Source: a virus
Virus record (IMG/VR): IMGVR_UViG_3300042309_002409
Location: 1 to 21,384 of that record
Reading direction: 5' to 3' (one strand)
Length of the DNA stretch: 21,384 bases
Positions within the stretch are counted from its first letter, which is position 1; each line of letters begins with the position of its first letter. The notes beneath the pieces were generated by a model that was not told the origin of the DNA, ran no database searches, and saw nothing but the letters and a program-made list of their open reading frames with translations. Of the stretch, positions 7,098 to 14,624 are shown piece by piece. A program made the position numbers and the translations under genes.

Positions 7098-8809
7098 CCT
7101 AGTCGCTGTCCTGGCTTCAAGTCCACAAATTTGCCTCTGGTGTGAACCCTTGGAACACTCCAGGTGGCAATAGGGAGGCTATGTTTTACGCCTGGTTGGT
7201 AACCAATATGGACCCAACCTGGTCCACCGCCACTCAAATTGTACTCAAGAAAAAACTGCTTAGAAATTTTACCAACAATTGGATATATCTTTAATGCAGC
7301 TTCATAGGCTGACATGCCAATTACGTTGAAATCTACTGCTCGGCCATAATTGTGGTCTGATTTGTTATTTGTACCACCACCAGTTAGTTTAACACTTGGT
7401 GTTCTAAATCCTGATGTTATTGATACACGTATACCTGCAGCAACTATTGGCTCCATAATATTCTCAGCTAGTTTTACAATATTGCAAAGAATGTCAGCCA
7501 CAGAGGCCTCGTTGAAGGCTTGCAATTTTCTTGTACCATTTTGAGTAAAGTCGGCAAGAGTGAAATTTTTTGATACTCTGACTTTTTTGTAATCATCAAG
7601 AAGAATAATTGATCCACACTTGACTTCCTTATCGGTGCCGCCCGCAGGAGGTATTGCTGAATCACCAACTGGTGGCGTGCCAGGTTGCCCAGGTAGTGGT
7701 GTATCAGCAACAGGAGGTAATCCATTTGCAATAAGAACACTGTTGTAATTTTCAATTGGTTTTTCAAAGTCATCATCAAACGCAAGTATTTCAAATACTG
7801 TTGGTGCTCCAGACTCTTGTTTTACAATTGTTTCTGGGGAAAGAATGGAACCAAGTGGTTTAGCAGTTGGCTTATTGAAATGCACTTGACTGCCTTGCAA
7901 CTCAACATTACCACCTGAATAAATGATTGCAGTGTCGCCAGAGTCAATGTTTGTTGTGCCGGCAACTGCAACATCAAAGTTGCCTCCAATATCCATTCTC
8001 AAGTTACCACCAACTCTCCATGTAGCATCACCGCCAGTTGAAATGTTTGTGTTAGCACCAGCCACAATATTGACAGCACCAACAACGGACATATTCATAT
8101 TGCCACCCGCATATAAATTTTCGTTATTGAAAACTACATGATAGCGATCGTTAGCACCTCTATGAACTATTGAACCATTTGGGTGGAATTCTATAAATGA
8201 ACCTTTCCTATGGAAAATTTGAATTCGTTCTGCTTGTGGTGTATCATCAAGCTCAAAAACATGCCCTCCATCTGTTTCCATAACGTGGTTGAAAGGATAC
8301 CTTGCATCAAATTCAGAAATAGGTTCGGCAAACTTTGTACCATCCGCAACAGGAACACCAGAGGTAGCAGATGATCTTGAAAATGCGATGGCATTTCTAT
8401 CTACTGTTCCAACCTCACCTCTTGCATGTCTTGGGTTTGTTCCCTCACCAGGAAATCTTGGATGAATACCTGATGGGTCATAGAATCCCTCATTTGGATT
8501 TGCTTGCTCTTGAGGAATACCTACAAGCGAACCAATCACAACTGGCTGCTGTGCCATATTGCCATCTATGAAGAACCCAATAACCCAGTCGCCTTGATTG
8601 ACCATTGGAGCTGACATTTGGGCAGTAGAGGAGAGGAATGGAGCCCACGGCAAATTGCCTGTTGGTAATAGAGTTTTATCCTTTGGGTGGAACCCTATAC
8701 AGCGCACCCTCACTCTATTGATAAGCTGTGGGTCGTTCACATCCTCCACAACACCCATAAACCAAACCATTGAACTAAATTGCGATTCGCCATCTGATAC
8801 TTTTGACAT
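7094..8809 (-). CDS. 5: Baseplate hub spike gp5 with C-terminal M15 peptidase domain
   Basis: The product has 571 residues. Residues of about 14-98 form the OB-fold of gp5/VgrG spikes (MGVVEDVNDP, RVRVRCIGFHP, QGDWVIGFFIDG). About 170-310 is repetitive beta, with strings such as GGNMNMSVVGAVNIVAGANTN, the spike-helix pattern. A Pro/Gly linker follows (about 360-395). Residues of about 405-550 are a peptidase M15 domain: SDHNYGRAVDF gives H486 and D493 (HX6D), FLEYN offers the probable catalytic E522, and GWVHIGY gives H534. This would be a zinc D,D- or L,D-peptidase cutting peptidoglycan cross-links. T4 gp5 instead carries a glycosidase (lysozyme) between its OB-fold and spike, so both the chemistry and the position differ. 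The next gene encodes the PAAR tip that caps the spike. Confidence 0.88.
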   Translation of the reverse strand: MSKVSDGESQFSSMVWFMGVVEDVNDPQLINRVRVRCIGFHPKDKTLLPTGNLPWAPFLSSTAQMSAPMVNQGDWVIGFFIDGNMAQQPVVIGSLVGIPQEQANPNEGFYDPSGIHPRFPGEGTNPRHARGEVGTVDRNAIAFSRSSATSGVPVADGTKFAEPISEFDARYPFNHVMETDGGHVFELDDTPQAERIQIFHRKGSFIEFHPNGSIVHRGANDRYHVVFNNENLYAGGNMNMSVVGAVNIVAGANTNISTGGDATWRVGGNLRMDIGGNFDVAVAGTTNIDSGDTAIIYSGGNVELQGSQVHFNKPTAKPLGSILSPETIVKQESGAPTVFEILAFDDDFEKPIENYNSVLIANGLPPVADTPLPGQPGTPPVGDSAIPPAGGTDKEVKCGSIILLDDYKKVRVSKNFTLADFTQNGTRKLQAFNEASVADILCNIVKLAENIMEPIVAAGIRVSITSGFRTPSVKLTGGGTNNKSDHNYGRAVDFNVIGMSAYEAALKIYPIVGKISKQFFLEYNLSGGGPGWVHIGYQPGVKHSLPIATWSVPRVHTRGKFVDLKPGQRLG

Positions 8810-8810
8810 A

Positions 8811-10145
8811 TTATTCTCTTGGTTTCACAAAATGGGAGTTAATATCTTTTCTATAGTCAGTAATACTTCTTTCATAGCCATCCTTAAATAAATCACATAT
8901 TGTAATGTAATTCTCAAGATCAGTAACAGAGTTTACAACACTACCTACAACAAACCTACCACTTAATACAATGTCAACCTCTTTTGTGCTTTCTGCAGAA
9001 GGCTGGTTAACATCAAGTTCTATAGTATCACCAGGTTTCAGTTTTGGATTACCGTGAACTTTAATTGTAACAACAGTTTGATTCATTAAAATTTTCTGGG
9101 CTTGTGAAGGCCCTCTGGTTATTGCAAAGAAATCTTCTACTTGGTCATACGATTGGTTGTTGCATCTGACATAAAGGTTTGGGTCTTCGTCACCTTGCAC
9201 ATCATCACCAATTAAATTATTTAATTCTTCTTCATCAATTAATAAATTTGGGCCCATGACCAAAACATCTTTTGATTGTTGTCTGATATCAAATACTGTC
9301 TCATCAACCTTTCTTGAAATAAAGTTGAAAGAAATAGTTTTGTTTTTTAATGCACCCTTTTTTAAATTCTCTCGTTGATCATATGAAATGTGGTGCTGCA
9401 AGTCATTTATTCTGTAATAATCTTTATCGGGGCCTTCTTGGCTTTTGTTTTTATCAACAATTTTTGTATAAGGAAAATTTTTGCCTGATGTAACAATTGA
9501 TCCTAGTGGCTTGAAAAATAGACCATCTCTTGTTTCATAAAATGCAAATCCAGCCTCTTTTGGGTCTTCCTTTGATATTGATTGTTTACCAAGACACTCT
9601 ATGGCCTCAAATGGCGATACTGATGAAGCAATATAGTTTATACTACCATAACTTTCTACAAAGTTACCAGTATCAAAATCCTCTGGTGTTGCTTTAAGAT
9701 AGTTAACTGCTATATCTTGAACAATTGATGTTGCCGGGCCAAAGTAACCTTTTTTTACTTTATTTTTTTGAGCCTCAAACCCTGTCTTTGACACAGCTCT
9801 AAATGTATATCTTGCCGCCTTTTCACCATCGCTCCTATCCTCACCACCTAGCTGTTCAATATAAAAATCCTTAGATATTTTTTCGTCTGCTGCATCACTC
9901 GGGTCTTTAAAAAGATCAATTGATAATATATCACCAGCCTGTATACCCACTCGTTGAATTAGCCCACCGCCATCTACTATCAGCCCTTCTATATACATAA
10001 ATTTAGAAAATAGTGATTCGTATATTCTAAAGTGTCTTACATACGAGACAAATTCAAGCTCTGTGGATGATTTGTTTGTTTTTTTCTTCAGTATAATATT
10101 ATAGCCAAACTGATCTATTTCACCCTTTTTCTGCAAAACTGTCAT
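8811..10145 (-). CDS. gp27-like baseplate hub protein
   Basis: The product has 444 residues, with its ATG overlapping the gp53 stop (TAATG) and the gp5 gene one base downstream. In T4, a gp27 trimer forms the torus that links tail tube to spike. The N-terminal region fits the hub fold: FVSYVRHFRIYESLFSKFMYIE, then a hub-like GIQAGDILSIDLF. Further conserved-looking segments are SIVQDIAVNYLKATPEDF (a typical hub/D-protein helix) and SVSPFEAIECLGKQS, where hub proteins choose a 'screen page'-like domain. C-terminal KPGDTIELDVNQPSA and SGRFVVGSVVNSV also fit gpD/gp27 hubs. Size is close to T4 gp27 (391). The assignment rests on fold-type patterns and position beside gp5, as direct similarity to T4 gp27 is weak. 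Confidence 0.75.
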   Translation of the reverse strand: MTVLQKKGEIDQFGYNIILKKKTNKSSTELEFVSYVRHFRIYESLFSKFMYIEGLIVDGGGLIQRVGIQAGDILSIDLFKDPSDAADEKISKDFYIEQLGGEDRSDGEKAARYTFRAVSKTGFEAQKNKVKKGYFGPATSIVQDIAVNYLKATPEDFDTGNFVESYGSINYIASSVSPFEAIECLGKQSISKEDPKEAGFAFYETRDGLFFKPLGSIVTSGKNFPYTKIVDKNKSQEGPDKDYYRINDLQHHISYDQRENLKKGALKNKTISFNFISRKVDETVFDIRQQSKDVLVMGPNLLIDEEELNNLIGDDVQGDEDPNLYVRCNNQSYDQVEDFFAITRGPSQAQKILMNQTVVTIKVHGNPKLKPGDTIELDVNQPSAESTKEVDIVLSGRFVVGSVVNSVTDLENYITICDLFKDGYERSITDYRKDINSHFVKPRE

Positions 10146-10681
10146 TATACATTAACCTGCTTTAGTAATCTTTCTAGCTCAGTGCTGACATTCAATGCTC
10201 TTTCTCTACCTAGTAATCTAATTTTTCTTTTCTGCTCATTAATAATAAGCTCATAGTTATAATTATCTACTGGCTGCCATCCCGCCCTTTCACTTGCAGT
10301 TATGTTATTAAACGTTGTGCTCGTCATGTAGTAGGAATAATTGGGATTTGTATAGAATAATGAATTGTTAATATTCTGGGCTTGCTCTATACTGCCATAC
10401 TTTTTAATAATGTAATTATCAAATTGTGTTTGGTCAAGTGGCCAATCATAATATGGATCAACTATATCATTTGCAGCTATAATTAACCACACATAATCAA
10501 TTGAGCCATAATAATCAAAAGCAACTTCTGTAATTGATTGTCCTTCTCTTACAGTGAAGGGGTAATAGCTATCAGATATGTCAAGTAGGTTTTTTGCAAA
10601 CCTTGCCTTCAATATAATGTTTCTTACCTTTGTTTCGCCATACTGAACAATAGGAAAGTTCTTAAAGTATTTGTCAGCCAT
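10145..10681 (-). CDS. 53: Baseplate wedge subunit gp53
   Basis: The product has 178 residues, close to T4 gp53 (196). In T4, gp53 joins wedge to hub and clamps neighbouring wedges. The family pattern is clear: an N-terminal KNFPIVQYG segment, then a LysM-like stretch (YPFTVREGQSITEVAFDYYG, about residues 40-59), and SIDYVWLIIAANDIVDPYYDWPL with the conserved Trp and Tyr residues. The ATG overlaps the gp48 stop codon and the stop overlaps the next ATG, so it is coupled on both sides. Confidence 0.92.
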   Translation of the reverse strand: MADKYFKNFPIVQYGETKVRNIILKARFAKNLLDISDSYYPFTVREGQSITEVAFDYYGSIDYVWLIIAANDIVDPYYDWPLDQTQFDNYIIKKYGSIEQAQNINNSLFYTNPNYSYYMTSTTFNNITASERAGWQPVDNYNYELIINEQKRKIRLLGRERALNVSTELERLLKQVNV

Positions 10682-11649
10682 TAGGTGGATCCTTTATATT
10701 GGGCAACTGGATTTCTAACATTCCCTCTTGTTAATGGGTTGCCTTGTCGTTCATTTTGTGGGATTATATCAACTGTTGTAGAATCACCAGCAGCTATTAT
10801 ACCATCTTTAGGTTTGAATGCTTCTTTATCAAGTGCCTCAATTTCACTCAACTGCAGCTGTAGCTCAACCGCCTGGGGAGCACCAACTAATGGCCCATCA
10901 CCATTTTTGAAAAATGCTGGTGCATTAGATGGCGCATAGTTAACTGTAACACCCTCTATCACACACCGACCAAATCCATACAAAGCGTTTGTTCCAAAAT
11001 ATTCTACTTGCACCTGCTTTGGCATTGAAAGAAAATTACCTGAGTTACCTGGTAAAGAATTAAATTTGAACTCATTAACAATATTTTGAATAGCAAGAGA
11101 GTCCTCTGGCGTCTCAGGCACAAGTCTAAAATTTAAGTTGTGTTTTCTTAATTGAACTTGTTTAAATACAGCAGTCTGAAAAGGATTTGGAACATTACCA
11201 GCTGCTAAACTTAAAGCACCGCCAACACTCCCTGATATATTTGCAAGGGTTCTTGCTAAAAATGTTGCATCACCTGGAAGCCGTCCCCCTAATGCCTCCA
11301 TTGCCGCTCCTACCCCGCCTTCAGCCGCCGCTCCACTTACAGCCTCACCAGTCTTAATGCCAGCTGCAACAGCAGCAAGGTCCACTGTATCATATCCAAT
11401 ATTCAATGAATCCTGGATGTTTTCTGGTAGTGGTAGAGCAATGTGAGCATCTGTTAAATTTCTTGTTTGGACACTAAGACTTCCACTACCCCCACCACCA
11501 AAGTTTGTTTCAAATGCAACAAACTTAAACACCATCCCCATATTCAATTTGTCACCACTTGCCGGAAATGTAAGTTGAGCAAGCAGTCTTCTTGAGCTTC
11601 TTTGAGCGTCTCTTAATACAGTGCTTGGGGAATTGTCTCGTATTGCCAT
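10681..11649 (-). CDS. 48: Baseplate tail-tube cap gp48
   Basis: The product has 322 residues. In T4, gp48 and gp54 sit on the hub and start tail-tube growth. The first 60 residues fit cyanophage gp48 (RSSRRLLAQLTFPASGD, MGMVFKFVAFE). A Gly-rich and Ala-rich middle (about residues 50-165) follows. The C-terminal part (about 170-280) carries the tube-like beta domain: FKQVQLRKHNLNFRLVPETP, VNEFKFNSLPG, VEYFG, GFGRCVIEGVTVNYAPSN, VELQLQLSEIEAL. It is the first gene of the leftward structural cluster. Only a weak AGG lies before its ATG, and the ATG overlaps the late promoter of the opposite gp4 gene. Confidence 0.9.
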   Translation of the reverse strand: MAIRDNSPSTVLRDAQRSSRRLLAQLTFPASGDKLNMGMVFKFVAFETNFGGGGSGSLSVQTRNLTDAHIALPLPENIQDSLNIGYDTVDLAAVAAGIKTGEAVSGAAAEGGVGAAMEALGGRLPGDATFLARTLANISGSVGGALSLAAGNVPNPFQTAVFKQVQLRKHNLNFRLVPETPEDSLAIQNIVNEFKFNSLPGNSGNFLSMPKQVQVEYFGTNALYGFGRCVIEGVTVNYAPSNAPAFFKNGDGPLVGAPQAVELQLQLSEIEALDKEAFKPKDGIIAAGDSTTVDIIPQNERQGNPLTRGNVRNPVAQYKGST

Positions 11650-11656
11650 ATAAATA
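11649..11656 (+). promoter_or_regulatory. T4-type late promoter for gp4 cluster, overlapping gp48 start codon
   Basis: A perfect TATAAATA octamer lies on the plus strand, with its first base being the A of the gp48 ATG read on the other strand. It is the only evident promoter for the rightward structural cluster. T4 late transcripts usually begin about 6 bases past the octamer, which here is base 11662, the A of the gp4 ATG. Confidence 0.65.
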
Positions 11657-11661
11657 CCTAT

Positions 11662-12108
11662 ATGAAGAGTCTAAAAGGTCGCTATAGAGTCAAAAATCCA
11701 CAAAAATACAAAGGTGACTCCACCAATGTTATTTATCGTTCATCTCTAGAGCTCAAATTGATGAATTATTTAGATGCCCACCCAGATGTGATTGAGTGGT
11801 CAAGTGAGGAGTTTTTTGTTCCATATAGATCACCCCTTGACAACAAGATACACCGCTACTTTCCTGACTTTAGTGTGAAGAGGCGGGATAGGGATGGCAA
11901 TATAGACAAAATAGTGATTGAAATAAAACCATCAACCCAGACGCGGCCTCCTGAGAGAAAATCTAGAGTGACACCTAGGTATATAACAGAGGTTAAAAAC
12001 TGGGGAATAAATAATGCTAAGTGGGAAGCATGTAAAAGCTTTTGCGATAGTAGACAGTGGAAATTTCAAATACTAACTGAAAAAGAAATCAATGGTTACA
12101 AATATTAA
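11662..12108 (+). CDS. 4: Head completion protein gp4 (PD-(D/E)XK nuclease-like)
   Basis: The product has 148 residues, the same as T4 gp4 (about 150). gp4 is needed to complete DNA-filled heads before tails attach and belongs to the TnsA/VSR-like nuclease fold. Visible marks are LKGRYRVKNPQKYKGD at the N-terminus, YRSSLELKLMNYL with E30, YFPDF with D69, and IEIKP with E87 and K89, which together make the PD-(D/E)XK core. The conserved N-terminal block right after the ATG supports this start. There is no ribosome-binding site before it: only 12 bases separate it from the opposite gp48 ATG, and most of them are the late promoter. The next gene overlaps its end by 17 bases. Confidence 0.9.
   Translation: MKSLKGRYRVKNPQKYKGDSTNVIYRSSLELKLMNYLDAHPDVIEWSSEEFFVPYRSPLDNKIHRYFPDFSVKRRDRDGNIDKIVIEIKPSTQTRPPERKSRVTPRYITEVKNWGINNAKWEACKSFCDSRQWKFQILTEKEINGYKY
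11730..11737 (-). promoter_or_regulatory. Probable late promoter for gp48 cluster (inside gp4)
   Basis: GATAAATA on the minus strand fits the NATAAATA consensus of marine T4-like late promoters and lies 81 bases upstream of the gp48 ATG. No closer match exists for the leftward cluster. It faces the gp4 promoter, so both transcripts would share about 60 antisense bases. An A/T-rich genome gives some chance matches, hence the moderate confidence. Confidence 0.45.
12006..12013 (+). promoter_or_regulatory. Possible internal late promoter within gp4
   Basis: AATAAATA on the plus strand lies 79 bases upstream of the ATG at 12092. It fits the NATAAATA consensus but is inside coding sequence, so it may be a chance match. 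Confidence 0.25.
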
Positions 12109-12697
12109 TCCTGTATATCAAAAGATAGTTGATGAGGCTGCAAGTCAAAATATCATCCTCGACAACTCTCGAGAGTCACTTGAGTGGCTAAGGAAAAAGT
12201 ATACGTCACTAAAACCATCAACATTTACAGAAGCAAAATTCTTAAAAGACCAGGACCGCCGCAGAAGGAATCCACTTGTTGGGCGGTTGTATATGTTTTT
12301 ATATAACCCAAAGACAAAAGCCCAACTACCATATTACGATAGATTCCCACTTGTATTCCCATACAAGAAAGTTCCTGGTGGTTTTTATGGCCTCAATTTG
12401 CACTACCTGCCACCTAAATTTAGAGCTCTACTAATGGATAGCTTATTTGAAACATTATCCAACACAAGACTAGATGAGTCAACAAAGCTAAGGATTAGCT
12501 ACAAAATTTTAGATAGTTCTTCTAAATATAGATGGTTCAAACCATGTGTTAAGCATTATTTGACAAACCATCTCCAGTCAACATTTATATATGTTGAGCC
12601 ATCGGAGTGGAACTTGGCATTGTTTGTACCATCAGAACAGTTTAGAAAGGATAGTAAAGCAAACGTGTGGCAAGATTCAATTAAGGCTGTAAATTAA
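12092..12697 (+). CDS. Conserved T4-like phage structural protein, function not certain
   Basis: The product has 201 residues, starts inside the last codons of gp4 and ends in a TAATG overlap with gp54. The central block PLVGRLYMFLYNPKTKAQLP, YYDRFPLVFPYKK and GGFYGLNLHYLPPKFRALLMD is a pattern I recall as widely conserved in marine T4-like phages. Many Trp and Tyr residues follow, with the C-terminal half (ISYKILDSSSKYRWFKPCVKHYL) also looking conserved. In T4 the partner of gp4 is gp2, the DNA-end protector of the head, so this could be its counterpart, but I cannot show that from the sequence. No nuclease motif, membrane segment or signal is visible. Confidence 0.7.
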   Translation: MVTNINPVYQKIVDEAASQNIILDNSRESLEWLRKKYTSLKPSTFTEAKFLKDQDRRRRNPLVGRLYMFLYNPKTKAQLPYYDRFPLVFPYKKVPGGFYGLNLHYLPPKFRALLMDSLFETLSNTRLDESTKLRISYKILDSSSKYRWFKPCVKHYLTNHLQSTFIYVEPSEWNLALFVPSEQFRKDSKANVWQDSIKAVN

Positions 12698-13722
12698 TGG
12701 CATTCAGTATAGAAGAATTCAAGTCAGGCACCCAGCATGGGTTTTTAAAGCCATCAAATTTTTTGGTTTACATACAGCCACCTCAATGCATACTTAGAGT
12801 AAAAGACAATGAGGCAATAGATATTCCTAATCTTATATACCTTACAGCTGCAGCAAGCTTACCAGGAATACAGATACTTACAACAGAAAACAAGATATAT
12901 GGGCAAGGCCCAACAGTAAAGATGCCATATGATATTGGCGTTACAGATATGACTTTAAAGTTTTACGTTGATGCTGGTTCTAAATCAATGGTATATTTCT
13001 ATAACTGGATAAGAAATGTTGTTAATCTAAGCCATAAACAAGATGAGGCACGCCAAGGAGCTTTTAGTAATCAAGTATCTTACAGAAAAGATTATGAGAC
13101 AACAATTGATATCCTGCTGTATGGCAATAGAATGAGAGGTAATGATACAGATGAATTTGAGGGGTCAACAACAATGTTTACTTTATATGATGCTTACCCT
13201 GTTTCCATTACTGAACCACAGCTTGACTGGCAAGGTGGCAATGAAATTATGACATTCAGTGTTGTGTTTACATACCGCTCATTTGAACAAGCTGTGTTCC
13301 CTCTTCAAGACCCAGTTGTTGGTAGTAGAGAGGTTGTGGAGCCGGCACCTGTTGATTTGTCAGAATTCAAATACCGCAAGCTAGGCGTCGCCGGGCCAGA
13401 TGGTGCCCAACAAGACAACTCTGGTGAATCAACAACAGAAAATCCTTCATTGCTTGATAGAATCAATAAAAAAGCAACAAATATAAGAGACGCTTCTTTC
13501 AAGATTAGAACAGAAGCTGTGTCACAATTGCAGAAAGCTGAAGCGGCAATTGCAAAAAGCAGACTTCTAACAACGGCCGGCAATATTGTGGGAACAGTTA
13601 ATGATGTGAAGAAAACAATAGGTGTGTTGAAAAACTTAAACAACACTTTGAAGCAAGATCTTAAACAACAACTTAAAACCACACTGGGTGGTACAAGTTT
13701 GAAAAATCTAACTAAATTTTAA
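12697..13722 (+). CDS. 54: Baseplate tail-tube initiator gp54
   Basis: The product has 341 residues, close to T4 gp54 (320). It caps the baseplate hub next to gp48 and is the platform on which the tube protein polymerises. The first 200 residues have the tail-tube-type beta fold: GFLKPSNFLVYIQPP, YLTAAASLPGIQI, GPTVKMPYDIGVTDMTLKFY, FYNWIRNVVNL, and FTLYDAYPVSITEPQLDW, the last typical of tube and initiator proteins. The C-terminal 100 residues are charged and helical (RINKKATNIRDASFKIRTEA), suggesting a coiled segment. It starts in the stop codon of the previous gene. Confidence 0.87.
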   Translation: MAFSIEEFKSGTQHGFLKPSNFLVYIQPPQCILRVKDNEAIDIPNLIYLTAAASLPGIQILTTENKIYGQGPTVKMPYDIGVTDMTLKFYVDAGSKSMVYFYNWIRNVVNLSHKQDEARQGAFSNQVSYRKDYETTIDILLYGNRMRGNDTDEFEGSTTMFTLYDAYPVSITEPQLDWQGGNEIMTFSVVFTYRSFEQAVFPLQDPVVGSREVVEPAPVDLSEFKYRKLGVAGPDGAQQDNSGESTTENPSLLDRINKKATNIRDASFKIRTEAVSQLQKAEAAIAKSRLLTTAGNIVGTVNDVKKTIGVLKNLNNTLKQDLKQQLKTTLGGTSLKNLTKF

Positions 13723-13740
13723 TTACTGAGGTGAAATATT

Positions 13741-14430
13741 ATGCCATTACCAAAAATTAACCAACCAATTCATCAATTAACCTTACCATCAAATGGAAAG
13801 GTTGTTCACTTTAGACCATTCACCGTAAGAGAAGAAAAGCTTTTACTAATGGCACAAGAGTCAGGTGAACAAAAGGATATTATCAACACATATAAGCAAC
13901 TAATTACTAATTGCTGTATAGATCCAGTTGATGTAGATAAACTAGCATCGTTTGATATTGAATATTTCTTCATATCACTAAGAGCTAAATCTGTTTCTAA
14001 TATTGCCAAAGTATTAATTAGGGACGAAGATGACAAGGAACAATATGAGGTTGAAGTCAACCTTGATAAGGTGGAAGTAGTTAAGAAGCCAAACGTCAGC
14101 AACAATATTAGCTTGACCGGTACAATTGGCGTAATACTCCAATACCCAACATTTGAATCTATTATTGCACAGGGTAGCGATAAAGTTGACACGTTAACAA
14201 TTTTGAGAAACTGCATAACACAGATATATGATGGTGAAGAAGTGTTTGATGTTGCCAACTATACTACCAAAGAGCTGGACGAGTTTGTGTTATCACTTAA
14301 CACGCATCAAATGGAAAAGATCAGAGAATTTTTTGAGTCTATACCAAAAATTGTTGCCAAAGTTAAGTATATTACAAAGGCAGGCGTGGTGAAGGAAATG
14401 ACAATTGAGGGCATCAACAATTTTTTCTAG
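13741..14430 (+). CDS. 26: gp26-like baseplate hub / tail assembly chaperone protein
   Basis: The product has 229 residues (T4 gp26 has 208) and a strong GAGGTGA ribosome-binding site. The T4 base plate protein family is recognised from QPIHQLTLPSNGKVVHFRPFTVREEKLLLMA, FDIEYFFISLRAKSVS and MEKIREFFESIPKI. In T4, gp26 acts in hub assembly together with gp51, gp28 and gp29. Its place just before the tape measure is that of the tail assembly chaperones (gpG-GpGT in lambda). The last codons are AAT TTT TTC TAG, an in-frame T TTT TTC slippery site directly before the stop. A -1 shift there would continue through CTA GTA into the 62-codon frame, giving a fusion of about 293 residues. Confidence 0.85.
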   Translation: MPLPKINQPIHQLTLPSNGKVVHFRPFTVREEKLLLMAQESGEQKDIINTYKQLITNCCIDPVDVDKLASFDIEYFFISLRAKSVSNIAKVLIRDEDDKEQYEVEVNLDKVEVVKKPNVSNNISLTGTIGVILQYPTFESIIAQGSDKVDTLTILRNCITQIYDGEEVFDVANYTTKELDEFVLSLNTHQMEKIREFFESIPKIVAKVKYITKAGVVKEMTIEGINNFF

Positions 14431-14459
14431 TATTGGCTGGGTATAACAACTTAGCCAAT
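14407..14459 (+). promoter_or_regulatory. Candidate -1 programmed ribosomal frameshift cassette
   Basis: Four elements are seen directly. A GAGG Shine-Dalgarno-like element (14407-14410) lies 10 bases before the slippery site. The heptamer T TTT TTC (14421-14427) is in the zero frame. The stop TAG follows at once (14428-14430). A stem ATTGGCT/AGCCAAT (14432-14438 with 14453-14459), extended by two G-U pairs, starts 4 bases after the heptamer. The layout is like E. coli dnaX and the lambda-type G/GT chaperone shift. Confidence 0.7.
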
Positions 14460-14621
14460 TATTATCAAACAGTTTTTGCATTATGCCAACACCATAAATA
14501 TTCTATTAGTGACGTAGAAGAACTTTTGCCATTTGAGCGCGACATTTATGTTGCACTATTGATTGATTATCTTGAGAAAGAAAAAGAACGATTAAGAAAG
14601 CAAGGGATCAAGGATATCTAA
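14433..14621 (+). CDS. Short frame after gp26-like gene, probably read as a frameshift extension
   Basis: The frame holds 62 codons in the -1 frame relative to the gp26-like gene. It has no ATG near its start: the first possible start is TTG at 14433, which has no ribosome-binding site at proper distance and lies inside the predicted stem. The product (FALCQHHKYSISDVEELLPFERDIYVALLIDYLEKEKERL) has the 'S..dv..lpf.er.iy..ll..yle.E' pattern common in tail assembly chaperone T-domains and small proteins before tape measures. It is best seen as the T-part of a G/GT-like pair, playing the role that gp51 or gp28 may fill in T4. The tape measure ATG follows 3 bases later. Confidence 0.7.
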   Translation: MAGYNNLANYYQTVFALCQHHKYSISDVEELLPFERDIYVALLIDYLEKEKERLRKQGIKDI

Positions 14622-14624
14622 CTA

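Noticed and set aside
13305-14258. Minus-strand frames of 125 and 150 codons opposite gp54 and the gp26-like gene
   Set aside because: Ser/Leu-rich antisense readings of well-supported genes.
14493-14500. CATAAATA on the plus strand as a promoter for the tape measure
   Set aside because: It lies inside the short frame downstream of the slippery site, about 125 bases from the tape measure ATG, and such octamers occur by chance in A/T-rich DNA.
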